A program made the translations under genes and the position numbers. Below, in pieces: positions 56,128-64,000 of a stretch of 64,000 bases of DNA; position 1 is the stretch's first letter, and each line of letters opens with the position of its first letter. The notes beneath the pieces were generated by a model. It was not told where the DNA came from. It did no database searches and saw only the letters and a list, made by a program, of their open reading frames with translations. The stretch is taken from NCBI GenBank assembly GCA_963777325.1, contig CAVZQE010000018.1, positions 186,001 to 250,000 of the forward strand. The letters are read 5' to 3'. Source of the stretch: JAFAXA01 sp963777325. GTDB taxonomy: Bacteria > Pseudomonadota > Alphaproteobacteria > Acetobacterales > Acetobacteraceae.

Positions 56128-56706
56128 ATGACGGAAGCGATCCTGATTCATCCCGCCGTGGATCACGGCATCCAGCCCGGCTCGCCCGATTTCCCGGGCG
56201 GCACGCTTGTTTGCGACTGCGCAACCGATCCGGTCGAAGTGACCGTCGAAGGGCAGTGTCTCCACAACCACATCTGCGGCTGCACCAAGTGCTGGAAACC
56301 CCGGGGAGCCATCTTCTCGATGGTCGCGGTCGTGCCGCGGGACAAGATCAAGGTAACGGCGCACGCCGAAAAGCTGGCGCCTGTCGATGCCTCGGCGACG
56401 ATCCAGCGTTTCGCGTGCAAGAGTTGCGGCGTCCACATGTATGGCCGGATCGAGAACGACAAGCATCCATTCTACGGCCTCGACTTCGTCCATCCCGAGC
56501 GTTCGAAGGAGATTGGCTGGGCGCCCCCGGAATTCGCCGCCTTCGTTTCGTCCGTCATTGAATCCGGCGTTGATCCGGGCCGCATGCAAGGCATCCGCTC
56601 GCGCCTGCGCGATCTTGGCCTGGAGCCGTACGACTGCCTGTCCCCGCCACTGATGGACGCCATCGCGACCCATGTCGCGAAGGCCACGGGAGCTCTGCCA
56701 GCCTGA
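56128..56706 (+). CDS. gfa: S-(hydroxymethyl)glutathione synthase (Gfa)
   Basis: A 192-residue zinc protein that speeds condensation of formaldehyde with glutathione. Zinc-binding cysteines are C29 and C31 (LVCDCATD), C50, C52 and C55 (HICGCTKCWKPRG), and the pair in FACKSCGVHMYG. It also carries the Gfa-specific GAIFSMVAVVPRDKI and ENDKHPFYGLDFVHPE. Gfa, the class III dehydrogenase and the hydrolase form a full formaldehyde-to-formate route within 8 kb. Confidence 0.92.
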   Translation: MTEAILIHPAVDHGIQPGSPDFPGGTLVCDCATDPVEVTVEGQCLHNHICGCTKCWKPRGAIFSMVAVVPRDKIKVTAHAEKLAPVDASATIQRFACKSCGVHMYGRIENDKHPFYGLDFVHPERSKEIGWAPPEFAAFVSSVIESGVDPGRMQGIRSRLRDLGLEPYDCLSPPLMDAIATHVAKATGALPA

Positions 56707-57458
56707 CCGGTACGGGCACCCCCCTGGCGCTGGCCGTTTCCGGCGTCGGCCACGCCTTCGGCCAGCGCCAGGTTCTGGATGACGTGGACTTCTCCGTCCG
56801 ACCAAAGGACTTCACGGTCCTGCTCGGCCTGAACGGCGCCGGCAAGACCACGCTATTCGCCCTCGTGACGCGGCTCTATCACGCCTTCTGCGGCAGCATC
56901 CGGGTGTTCGGGACCGATCTTCGCCGCCATCCCGGACCCGCGCTGTCGCGCATGGGCGTCGTGTTCCAACAGCCGACGCTCGATCTCGATCTGACGGTCG
57001 AGCAGAACCTGTTTTACCACGCCTCGCTGCACGGCATGACGCGCACGCAGGCGGCGGGGCGGATCGCGGCCGAGCTGGAACGCATCGGATTGCCGGAGCG
57101 CAGGCGGGACCGCGCCCGGACCCTGTCGGGCGGCCAGAGGCGGCGAGTCGAACTCGCGCGCGCCCTGCTGCACACGCCCGACCTGCTTCTGCTCGACGAG
57201 CCGACCGTCGGCCTCGACATCGAGAGCCGGCAGTTCCTGATCGAGCATGTCCGGGAGCTTTGCCGCAACCGCGACCTCGCCGTGCTGTGGGCCACGCATC
57301 TGATCGACGAGGCGGACGAGGACTCCCGGATCATCGTCTTGCATCGCGGGCGGGTGCTGGCTTGCGGCTCCTCCTCCGACGTGACCGCCGCATCCGGCGC
57401 TCCGTCTCTGCAGGCCGCATTCAACACTCTGACGGGCCGGGGCACGATCCGGCGGTGA
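56703..57458 (+). CDS. ABC transporter ATP-binding protein of the PQQ alcohol dehydrogenase system
   Basis: A 251-residue ATPase if begun at CTG 56703; no ATG, GTG or TTG occurs in frame before 56784, yet homology starts upstream (LAVSGVGHAFGQRQVLDDVD). CTG 56703 overlaps the gfa stop as CTGA and has GGGAG about ten bases before it. Walker A GLNGAGKT, Q-loop VVFQQPTLDLDLT, signature TLSGGQRRRVELARAL and Walker B LLLDEPTVGLD are intact. It pairs with the ABC-2 permease, like PedB/PedC-type systems of PQQ alcohol oxidation. Confidence 0.85.
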   Translation: MTGTGTPLALAVSGVGHAFGQRQVLDDVDFSVRPKDFTVLLGLNGAGKTTLFALVTRLYHAFCGSIRVFGTDLRRHPGPALSRMGVVFQQPTLDLDLTVEQNLFYHASLHGMTRTQAAGRIAAELERIGLPERRRDRARTLSGGQRRRVELARALLHTPDLLLLDEPTVGLDIESRQFLIEHVRELCRNRDLAVLWATHLIDEADEDSRIIVLHRGRVLACGSSSDVTAASGAPSLQAAFNTLTGRGTIRR

Positions 57459-58264
57459 CATTCGCTCAATACGGCCGCTGCCTGGGCGGCATCGTGCGCC
57501 GCGAGCTCCTGCGCTGGCTCAATCAGCGCGGCCGGTTCATTTCGGCACTGGTGCGTCCGCTAGTCTGGCTCGCGATCTTCGCCGCCGGATTCCGGGCCGT
57601 GCTCGGCGTCTCGATTATCCCGCCATACGACACCTACATCCCCTACGAGGTATACATCGCGCCGGGGCTGGCCGCGATGGTCCAGCTGTTCAGCGGCATG
57701 CAAAGCTCGCTCTCGATGGTGTACGACCGGGAGATGGGCAGTATGCGGACGCTCATGGTCAGCCCGTTTCCGCGCTGGTTCCTGCTGGCGTCGAAGCTGC
57801 TGGCGAGCGTCGTCGTCTCGATCGTGCAGGTCTACGTCTTCCTTGCCATCGCTTGGTTTTGGGAGATCGAGCCGCCCCCGGCTGGTTATCTGCTTGTGCT
57901 GCCGGCGCTGCTGCTGTCGGGGTTGATGCTGGGCGCGTTGGGTCTGGTGCTCTCCTCCTTCATCCGGCAACTGGAGAACTTCGCGGGCGTGATGAACTTC
58001 GTCATTTTCCCGATGTTCTTCACCTCCTCCGCCCTCTATCCGCTGTGGCGCGTGAAGGAATCGAGTCTGACGCTCTACTGGATTTCGGAGTGCAACCCGT
58101 TCACGCATGCGGTCGAACTGATCCGGTTCGCGCTGTATGGCGAGGTCAATCTCGTGTCCGGCCTCGTGGTTCTGGGCTGCCTGCTGCTGTTCCTGCAACT
58201 CGCTATCTGGGGCTATGATCCCGGCCGAGGCTTTCTCGCGCGCCGAACCGGCGGCGGAGACTGA
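57455..58264 (+). CDS. ABC-2 type permease of the PQQ alcohol dehydrogenase system
   Basis: A 269-residue permease with six membrane segments. The ABC-2 signature appears in MVYDREMGSMRTLMVSPFPR and the C-terminal ECNPFTHAVELIRFALYG. GTG 57455 overlaps the ATPase stop (GTGA). Homologous pairs lie beside PQQ alcohol dehydrogenases and in Pseudomonas putida (PedA1A2BC) are needed for growth at low lanthanum. A role in metal or signal handling for XoxF is therefore plausible. Confidence 0.85.
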   Translation: MTFAQYGRCLGGIVRRELLRWLNQRGRFISALVRPLVWLAIFAAGFRAVLGVSIIPPYDTYIPYEVYIAPGLAAMVQLFSGMQSSLSMVYDREMGSMRTLMVSPFPRWFLLASKLLASVVVSIVQVYVFLAIAWFWEIEPPPAGYLLVLPALLLSGLMLGALGLVLSSFIRQLENFAGVMNFVIFPMFFTSSALYPLWRVKESSLTLYWISECNPFTHAVELIRFALYGEVNLVSGLVVLGCLLLFLQLAIWGYDPGRGFLARRTGGGD

Positions 58265-58288
58265 CGCCATCTGCGACGGAGTGCCTGC

Positions 58289-59236
58289 ATGAGCGAGTGG
58301 CAGCCGCACCTCCGCTACCCCGACCCGGCGATCGAGACGCTCGATCCGCGCTTCCAGCGCTATCGCCTGTTCAACGCGACCCTCGAGCGTCTCGCCACCG
58401 GCATGCGCTGGAGCGAGGGGCCGGTCTGGTTCGGCGACGGCCGCTACCTGCTCTGGAGCGACATTCCGAACGATCGCATCATGCGCTGGGACGAGGTCAC
58501 GGACGGCGTCGGCGTGTTTCGCTCTCCGTCGAACTTCGCCAACGGCAACACCCGCGACCGGGCCGGGCGGCTCGTGACCTGCGAGCATGGCGGCCGTCGC
58601 GTCACTCGGACCGAGCATGACGGCAGCATCACGGTGCTGATGGACCGATGGAAAGGCAAGCGGCTCAACTCCCCGAACGACGTCGTGGTGAAGTCGGACG
58701 GCAGCATCTGGTTCACGGACCCGCCTTTCGGCATTCAGGGCGAGTACGAGGGCGCGCGCGCCGAACAGGAGATCCCAGCCTGCGTGTACCGCATCGACGG
58801 GGCGACCGGCGACGCCACGATCGTTGCGGATGACGTTCTCGGCCCAAACGGCCTCTGCTTTTCTCCGGACGAGCGGATGCTGTACATCGTGGAGTCTCGC
58901 GGCGAACCGAACCGCAAGATCCGCGCGTTCGAGGTTTCGGACGAGGGACGCCTCCATAACGGCCGGCTGTTCGTCGACGCCGGGCCGGGCGGCACGCCGG
59001 ACGGCATCCGCTGCGACGTCGACGGGAATGTCTGGGCCGGCTGGGGGATGGGCACGGCGGAACTGGACGGCGTGCTGGTCTTTGCGCCGGACGGCGCGAA
59101 GATCGGCCGCATCGCGTTGCCGGAACGCTGCGCCAATGTCTGCTTCGGAGGCGCCAAGCGCAACCGCCTGTTCATGGCCAGCAGCCACTCGCTCTACGCG
59201 CTGTACGTCAACACGCAAGGCGCGCCCGGCGGATAA
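58289..59236 (+). CDS. SMP-30/gluconolactonase family lactonase
   Basis: A 315-residue beta-propeller hydrolase for aldonolactones. The metal ligands are all present: E43 in WSEGPVW, Asn in GPNGLCFSPDE and Asp in TPDGIRCDVDG. SPNDVVVKSDGSIWFTDP gives the substrate-side Asn-Asp. It contrasts with the ligand-less propeller fused to the IclR regulator. It starts 24 bases after the ABC permease and may be cotranscribed, but it more likely belongs with the sugar-acid genes downstream. Confidence 0.87.
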   Translation: MSEWQPHLRYPDPAIETLDPRFQRYRLFNATLERLATGMRWSEGPVWFGDGRYLLWSDIPNDRIMRWDEVTDGVGVFRSPSNFANGNTRDRAGRLVTCEHGGRRVTRTEHDGSITVLMDRWKGKRLNSPNDVVVKSDGSIWFTDPPFGIQGEYEGARAEQEIPACVYRIDGATGDATIVADDVLGPNGLCFSPDERMLYIVESRGEPNRKIRAFEVSDEGRLHNGRLFVDAGPGGTPDGIRCDVDGNVWAGWGMGTAELDGVLVFAPDGAKIGRIALPERCANVCFGGAKRNRLFMASSHSLYALYVNTQGAPGG

Positions 59237-59424
59237 CGAAGCTCTACAATCCGCTCGCTCGATCCCGAGCGACAAAACCCGGGCGAAATCCTCTTCAATG
59301 GGCATGCGGCGATGCGGTTGCGCACGGGTTCCGTGCGCTGCCGCTGCCGCTTGCGTGCTCGCCAGCTTTGCTGATAACAGAACAGCGTTGCGAAACAACT
59401 CGGGCCAAAATCGGGAGGAAATGG

Positions 59425-60102
59425 ATGTCAGCAGGATTCAGGATTTTGCGGCGCGAGCGGAAGGCCGGCCCCGAGGTCGTCCAGCGCTTTGGCCGCCTGC
59501 CGGTGGCCAATGTCAGTGACAGCATGTCGCGATTGACTTCGGGCGGCGCCCGCCTTCGTCCAAGGCATGGTGGCGGCAGCATGGCCGGGCCGGCGCTGAC
59601 CGTGAAGGCGCCCCCGGGCGACAACCTGATGCTGCACAAGGCAATCGCGCTCGCCGAACCCGGCGACGTCATCGTCGTCGACGCCGGCGGCGATCTGACC
59701 AATGCGCTGATGGGCGAGATGATGCTGATGCAGATCACGAGGCGGGGCGTGGCCGGGGTGGTGATCAACGGCGCGATCCGTGATGCAGCCTACATCCGGG
59801 GGCAGGCGCTGCCCGTGTTTGCGGCCGGTGTCACGCATCGCGGCCCCTACAAGAACGGGCCTGGCGAGATCAACGTGCCGGTCGCGATCGACGGGATGGT
59901 GATCGAGCCGGGCGACTTGGTGCTCGGGGACGATGACGGCGTGCTCTGCGTGTCCTTCGGCCAGGTCGAGGCGGTGTTCAAGGCGGCCACGGCCAAATAC
60001 GAGGCCGAGCAGCGCCAGATCGCCAACATCCAAGCTGGCACCCATGACGCGTCCTGGGTGGACAAGCAGTTGCGCGAGATGAAATGCGAGGGCGTCGAGT
60101 AG
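59425..60102 (+). CDS. RraA-like (HMG/CHA aldolase family) protein, third paralogue
   Basis: A 225-residue protein; GGGAGG lies six bases before ATG 59425. Active-site residues are in GVAGVVINGAIRDAAYI, with GDVIVVDAGGDLTNALMGEM and VEPGDLVLGDDDGVL. It is only distantly related to the twin copies at 5.4 and 9.7 kb and is closer to the aldolase/oxaloacetate decarboxylase form. It probably cleaves a hydroxy-keto acid to pyruvate or oxaloacetate. Confidence 0.86.
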   Translation: MSAGFRILRRERKAGPEVVQRFGRLPVANVSDSMSRLTSGGARLRPRHGGGSMAGPALTVKAPPGDNLMLHKAIALAEPGDVIVVDAGGDLTNALMGEMMLMQITRRGVAGVVINGAIRDAAYIRGQALPVFAAGVTHRGPYKNGPGEINVPVAIDGMVIEPGDLVLGDDDGVLCVSFGQVEAVFKAATAKYEAEQRQIANIQAGTHDASWVDKQLREMKCEGVE

Positions 60103-60149
60103 ATCTCGCTGAGGGCCACCCGGTCCGGTGCCGGGTGGGTGCCCCGAGT

Positions 60150-61085
60150 TCAGAAGCCGAACAGCTCGACCGGGTTGTCCACCAGGATGCGCCGGCGCGT
60201 GACTTCCTCCGGCGCCCAGTCCGCCAGCAGATCGAGCAGGAGAGCGTCATCCGGCTTGGTGCCGCGTCGGGTCGGGTGCGGCCAATCCGTGCCCCATAGC
60301 ACGCGCTGCGGCGCCGCCTGGACATAGGCCCTGGCGACTTCGCTGGTATCAGCGTAGGGCGGTCCGAGCTTGCTGTCCTCGTACGGCTCGGTCACTTTTA
60401 CCCAGGTTCGGCCACCATCCAACAATCGACGCATTGCGGCAAAGCCGGGATGGGGGAGGCCGTTCGGCATCGGAATACGCCCGAGATGGTCGATGACGAC
60501 TTTGGTCGGCAGCGCCCGGATGACGCCCTCGTGCGCGGCGATCTGATCGGCCGTCATCAGGATCTGCACGTGCCAGCCGTACGGGCTCACCCGTCGGGCC
60601 AGCGTTTCCAGAATCTCAGGCGTGGTTGTGCCCCAGGTCTGTGGAGAGACGAAGTTGACCCGTACTGCAACGACTCCCGCCTCGGTCAGCGTCTGCAGCT
60701 CCGTTTCCGGTACGTCCGGGTCCACGACGGCCACGCCGCGCGACGCCGCTCCGAGCTGGCTCAGGGCGTCCACGAGGCATCGATTGTCCGACCCGTAGGT
60801 CGAGGGCTGCACGACGACGCTCCTCGTCGTGCCGAGGCGCCGCTGCAGCAAGCGGTAGTCAGCGACCGTCGCACCTTGCGGAAAAGCCTGGTGCCAGTGG
60901 GGTGAAACCGGGAAGCGCCCGTCATAGATGTGGTGGTGGGAGTCGCACGAATTCGGCGGAGCATCGTAATGCGGTGGTTCCGAGCCGGTGCTGTTGGGCA
61001 CGGCTTGCTCCGTGCCGGCGGCCATGGCCCGGGACGCACCCGCACGGAACACCGCCAACCCGGCAAGAAAGCCACGGCGCCTCAT
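60150..61085 (-). CDS. Amidohydrolase-2 family (2-pyrone-4,6-dicarboxylate lactonase-like), with export signal
   Basis: A 311-residue TIM-barrel metal hydrolase. The first strand motif CDSHHHIYDGRFP (H50-H52), H200 in KVVIDHLGRIP and D267 in LWGTDWPHP match LigI-like lactonases. The N-terminus MRRRGFLAGLAVFRAGASRA resembles a twin-arginine signal, unusual for this cytoplasmic family. It overlaps the MFS gene stop (ATGA). It may open a lactone outside the cytoplasm before import by the partner carrier. Confidence 0.83.
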   Translation of the reverse strand: MRRRGFLAGLAVFRAGASRAMAAGTEQAVPNSTGSEPPHYDAPPNSCDSHHHIYDGRFPVSPHWHQAFPQGATVADYRLLQRRLGTTRSVVVQPSTYGSDNRCLVDALSQLGAASRGVAVVDPDVPETELQTLTEAGVVAVRVNFVSPQTWGTTTPEILETLARRVSPYGWHVQILMTADQIAAHEGVIRALPTKVVIDHLGRIPMPNGLPHPGFAAMRRLLDGGRTWVKVTEPYEDSKLGPPYADTSEVARAYVQAAPQRVLWGTDWPHPTRRGTKPDDALLLDLLADWAPEEVTRRRILVDNPVELFGF

Positions 61086-62404
61086 GGCTTCACCGTCGCG
61101 ACGTCGGCCGCGCGCGCGGCCCCACGGCCGAGGATAACCACGCAGACCGCCGCAACGGCACAGAGCAGCGCCACGGGTAGCATTCCGAGCACGAAGCTGC
61201 CCGTCCACTGTTTCATCACCCCGACCACGTTCACCATGACGGCGCCGCCGATCAGGTTCGAGGTCGCGTTGATGCCCGCCAGCCCGGCTGCAAGCGTGCT
61301 CGCCGACAGCCAGCTTGCCGAAAGCGCCCAGAACGGCCCCTTGAAGGCGTAGGCGCCGACGAGGCAGCAGGTCACCATCACGACCGTGGGCACTATGGCC
61401 GTTCCGGTCAGGCCCAGGGCTGTGAAACCGCAAGCCGCGAGCAGGAGCGGGATGGCCGTGTGCCAGCGCCGTTCGCGCGTGCTGTCCGAGTGGCGCCCCC
61501 ACAGGACCATGAACACGGTCGCAATGCCGTAGGGAATGGAGTTGACGAACCCGGTCTGCAGGTTCGTGAGGCCGAACGACTTCAGCAGCTGCGGCTGCCA
61601 GATCGACAGCACGCTGCCGGTTGCCGAGGCGCCGGAGCAGACCAGCGCCATGACCAGGAAGTATTTGTTCCCGGCGAGCTGCCAAAGCGAGAGATGCCCG
61701 ACGGGCTTGCGTACGGCCGCCTCCGCCTCCATGCGCCCCGTGAGCCATTGGCGCTGCTCCGGGGCGAGCCAGGTCGCCTGCGCCGGCTTGTCCGTGAGCA
61801 CGAACAGGCAGGCAATCCCGAGTAGTATCGTGGGCACGCCCTCCAAAATGAACAGCCATTGCCACCCGCGCAGGCCGAAGGCGCCGTTGAGCACGAACAG
61901 GCTGACCGACAGTGGCGAACCCAGGAAGGTGGCGAGAGGAATCGACACGGTGAACGTCGCCAGAATGCGTGCGCGGTACTGGGAAGGCAGCCAATATGTC
62001 AGGTAAAGGATCGCGCCGGGAAAAAACCCGGCCTCTGCCGCGCCCAGGATGAATCGCATCACGTAGAGCGAGTGCGGTCCAACCACGAACGCCGTGCAGG
62101 CCGTGACCAGCCCCCAGCTGATCATGATACGGGCGATCCAGCGCCGCGCTCCCACCTTCTGGAGAGCGAGATTGCTGGGCACTTCGACCAGGAAGTAGGA
62201 GACGAAGAACAGGCTCGCACCGAAGCCGAACATGGCCGGGGTCAGTCCCAGATCCTTGTTCATCTGCAGCGCCGCGAAGCCGATGTTGACCCGGTCGAGC
62301 AGTGCGCAGAAGTAGCAGATCATCAGGAACGGCACGAGGCGCAGGAGCACCTTGCGCATGGTGGCCTTCTCGATCGGGCCCGGCTCGGCCGCGAGCATGT
62401 CCAT
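61082..62404 (-). CDS. MFS transporter, anion:cation symporter family
   Basis: A 440-residue carrier with 12 segments. LLDRVNIGFAALQMNKDLGL and the EAGFFPGAILYLTYW motif mark the ACS/phthalate-tartrate permease group. It precedes the amidohydrolase and follows the DUF1932-type dehydrogenase gene by 24 bases in one minus-strand unit. The probable substrate is a dicarboxylate, aldarate or aromatic acid. Confidence 0.85.
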   Translation of the reverse strand: MDMLAAEPGPIEKATMRKVLLRLVPFLMICYFCALLDRVNIGFAALQMNKDLGLTPAMFGFGASLFFVSYFLVEVPSNLALQKVGARRWIARIMISWGLVTACTAFVVGPHSLYVMRFILGAAEAGFFPGAILYLTYWLPSQYRARILATFTVSIPLATFLGSPLSVSLFVLNGAFGLRGWQWLFILEGVPTILLGIACLFVLTDKPAQATWLAPEQRQWLTGRMEAEAAVRKPVGHLSLWQLAGNKYFLVMALVCSGASATGSVLSIWQPQLLKSFGLTNLQTGFVNSIPYGIATVFMVLWGRHSDSTRERRWHTAIPLLLAACGFTALGLTGTAIVPTVVMVTCCLVGAYAFKGPFWALSASWLSASTLAAGLAGINATSNLIGGAVMVNVVGVMKQWTGSFVLGMLPVALLCAVAAVCVVILGRGAARAADVATVKP

Positions 62405-62428
62405 CGTCTTTTCCCTCGTGCTTCGGGC

Positions 62429-63343
62429 CTACTCGGCCGCCCTCTTGGCCGCCTGCATCCTCTCAACGATGGCGTCGATCGCGATCTTGTAATTCTCCGG
62501 AACGACGCCCTTGAAATGGTCCTTCAGGCCCAGGCTTTCCTTCCAGCGCAGCCGGGCGGCGGTGGAACGGGTCATGATCGGCTCGATTCCGGCATCCTCC
62601 ACCGCCTCGGCGGCCATCTCGACCTCTTCCGTCCGCCGCTTGGCGTGGATGACGCCGGAGGGGGTGAGGCTCTCAACCGTGTCCATGAACGGCCGGGTCA
62701 GGGTCTTCGAGGCGGAGGTCAGCACGGCCTCCTCCAGCCCGTAGACGCGGGCCGCGAGCACCATTTCGTCGATCAGCGCCTCGATGCCCTTGATCAGCAC
62801 GGAGCGCAGGATCTTGGTGCCCGACGCTGTCCCAAGCTTCTCGCCGGCATACGCGATGCTCATCCCCCAGGGGACCAGCAGGTCGACTACGCGCTGCCCC
62901 GCCGGGCCGCTCGACAGCATCCCCATCGCATAGCCGAGCAGGGGCGTGCCCATGATGGAGCCGTCGCCGAGCAGGGCGCCGGTCTCGGCCAGACGCTCGG
63001 CCACGCCGTATTTCACCTTGGGCGTGGCGGAGGCGAAGTCGAGGAACGTGTGCCGCTCATCGAGCACCGGCGCGAATGCGTCCGCGCTTTCCAGCGAAGC
63101 GGAGCCGGGCGTCACGCTAAAGATCAGCTCGGCCGCGTCCGCCAGCTCCTTATTGGAGCGCACGAGTGTGACGCCGGCCGCCTTGGCCCGGCTCTGAATC
63201 AGGTCGGCATAGGGGCCATCGAACGCGTATTTGTCGTAGCAGAAGATCTGCTCCAGGCCGGCCCCGCGAAGGCCTTTGCCCAGGGTGCTGCCGATCTCGC
63301 CGTAGCCGACCAGGCCGAGACGGAATTGCTGCTTTTCGCTCAT
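62429..63343 (-). CDS. NAD(P)-binding beta-hydroxyacid dehydrogenase-like protein (DUF1932 C-terminal type)
   Basis: A 304-residue protein: the Rossmann motif LGLVGYGEIGSTLGKGL at the N-terminus, then ADAAELIFSVTPGSASLESA, DFASATPKVKYG and GDGSIMGTPLLGY, as in 6-phosphogluconate/3-hydroxyisobutyrate dehydrogenase relatives. The C-terminal domain has GTKILRSVLIKGIEALIDEM, in the place of the catalytic Lys. It likely oxidises a hydroxyacid made in this pathway; the substrate is not known. Confidence 0.82.
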   Translation of the reverse strand: MSEKQQFRLGLVGYGEIGSTLGKGLRGAGLEQIFCYDKYAFDGPYADLIQSRAKAAGVTLVRSNKELADAAELIFSVTPGSASLESADAFAPVLDERHTFLDFASATPKVKYGVAERLAETGALLGDGSIMGTPLLGYAMGMLSSGPAGQRVVDLLVPWGMSIAYAGEKLGTASGTKILRSVLIKGIEALIDEMVLAARVYGLEEAVLTSASKTLTRPFMDTVESLTPSGVIHAKRRTEEVEMAAEAVEDAGIEPIMTRSTAARLRWKESLGLKDHFKGVVPENYKIAIDAIVERMQAAKRAAE

Positions 63344-63371
63344 GGTTTGCTTCCTTCAGGAATGTTCGGAG

Positions 63372-64000
63372 TTACGCGCGGGCGGGGGCGGACTGTGCTG
63401 CCCGGCTACGCTGCAAGCTGATGCCCACGACCCGGATCAGGATCGCGCCCAGGATCAGGAACGCGGCGACCGAAATCAGGGCCCAGCCGAAGCTGCCCGT
63501 CGATTGCCGGATTGCGCCGATCAGGTAAGGGCCGGCGAAGCCGCCGAGATTGCCGATCGAGACGATCAGCGCGAGTCCGCCCGCCGCGGCGCTGCCGGTG
63601 AGGAAGCTCGACGGGATCGGCCAGATGGTCGATTGATAGCACATGATGCCGATGACTGCCCCGCACAGCGCGATGATGGAGATCAGCGCCGACCCGGTGG
63701 CGTAGCCGGCCACGACGAGCGAGACAGCGCCCACCACCAGCGCGGAAGCGACGTACCAGCTCCGCTCCGTCCCCGCGTCCGACAAGCGCGCCCACAGCAT
63801 CATGGTGATCGCGCCGCAGATGTAGGGGATGGCGGCGAGGAACCCGACGGTGACGACGCTGAAACCGAAGCCTTTGATGATCTGCGGCATCCAGAGCCCG
63901 AGCCCGACCGAGCCGATGATCGCGCAGAAATTGACCGCGGCGCACACGATGACGCGCCAGTTTGTGAAGGCGTCCTTCAGCTTGGAAGCGTGCTCGGCCT
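63372..64000 (-). CDS. MFS transporter, C-terminal part (runs off window)
   Basis: The minus-strand frame is open through the window edge (LKDAFTNWRVIVCAAVNFCA onward) and ends at 63372. About 209 residues are visible, six hydrophobic segments with GLGLWMPQIIKGFG and GLALIVSIGNLGGFAGPYLI, typical of the C-terminal half of ACS carriers. It precedes the dehydrogenase gene by 28 bases, so it is the upstream gene of that unit. Confidence 0.85.
   Translation of the reverse strand, partial: AEHASKLKDAFTNWRVIVCAAVNFCAIIGSVGLGLWMPQIIKGFGFSVVTVGFLAAIPYICGAITMMLWARLSDAGTERSWYVASALVVGAVSLVVAGYATGSALISIIALCGAVIGIMCYQSTIWPIPSSFLTGSAAAGGLALIVSIGNLGGFAGPYLIGAIRQSTGSFGWALISVAAFLILGAILIRVVGISLQRSRAAQSAPARA

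Overview
The window is high-GC DNA from a heterotrophic alphaproteobacterium. Uronate/aldarate catabolism, a lanthanide-type methanol dehydrogenase with glutathione-linked formaldehyde oxidation, and a dense load of broken insertion sequences suggest Rhodospirillales/Acetobacteraceae, but no 16S or other strong marker is present, so this is an inference. No rRNA, tRNA or CRISPR array was seen.

Layout. (1) 1-1.6 kb: IS21 remnant (istA tail, frameshifted istB) cut by an IS6-family element. (2) 1.6-12.2 kb: one long minus-strand sugar-acid unit. It starts with an IclR regulator fused to an SMP-30-like propeller and continues with an RraA-type aldolase, a uronate-dehydrogenase-like enzyme, an NAD epimerase, an MFS carrier, a second almost identical RraA gene, an NTF2-like protein, another MFS carrier, an aldose epimerase and an enolase-superfamily enzyme. 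(3) 12.5-18.7 kb: a deleted Ldh_2 pseudogene, a LysR regulator divergent from two tandem UxaA-family dehydratases, a phasin-like protein, then truncated genes. (4) 18.7-22.5 kb: an IS21 scar and a Tn5053-type tniA-tniB-tniQ transposon in which all three genes are frameshifted. (5) 22.8-31.3 kb: an intact minus-strand potassium operon, small ORF-kdpF-kdpA-kdpB-kdpC-kdpD-kdpE-ptsN. (6) 31.5-45 kb: a gene graveyard with pieces of an integrase, TRAP permease, hydroxyacid dehydrogenase, ScpA, acyl-CoA synthetase, ABC binding protein, MetA/SphA-like protein, DUF1537 kinase and RuBisCO-like protein, mixed with IS3, IS630, IS110/IS1111 and IS256 material. (7) 45-58.3 kb: an intact methanol/formaldehyde region: CXXCW rhodanese, xoxJ, xoxG-like cytochrome, xoxF, glutathione-dependent formaldehyde dehydrogenase, SoxYZ-like carrier, metallohydrolase, S-formylglutathione hydrolase, cytochrome c, two ABC systems and Gfa. 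(8) 58.3-64 kb: a second sugar-acid or aromatic-acid catabolic patch (SMP-30 lactonase, third RraA, amidohydrolase, DUF1932-type dehydrogenase, two MFS carriers).

How it works together. The left unit can plausibly import uronates, oxidise them to aldarolactones, open or isomerise the lactones, dehydrate the aldarates and cleave the keto acids. XoxF makes formaldehyde in the periplasm and passes electrons to cytochromes; Gfa, the glutathione-dependent dehydrogenase and the hydrolase turn formaldehyde into formate. The Kdp operon is a self-contained high-affinity K+ system with its own PtsN. Frameshifts are concentrated in mobile elements and the 31.5-45 kb block while the housekeeping operons are clean, which argues for real decay rather than uniform sequencing error.
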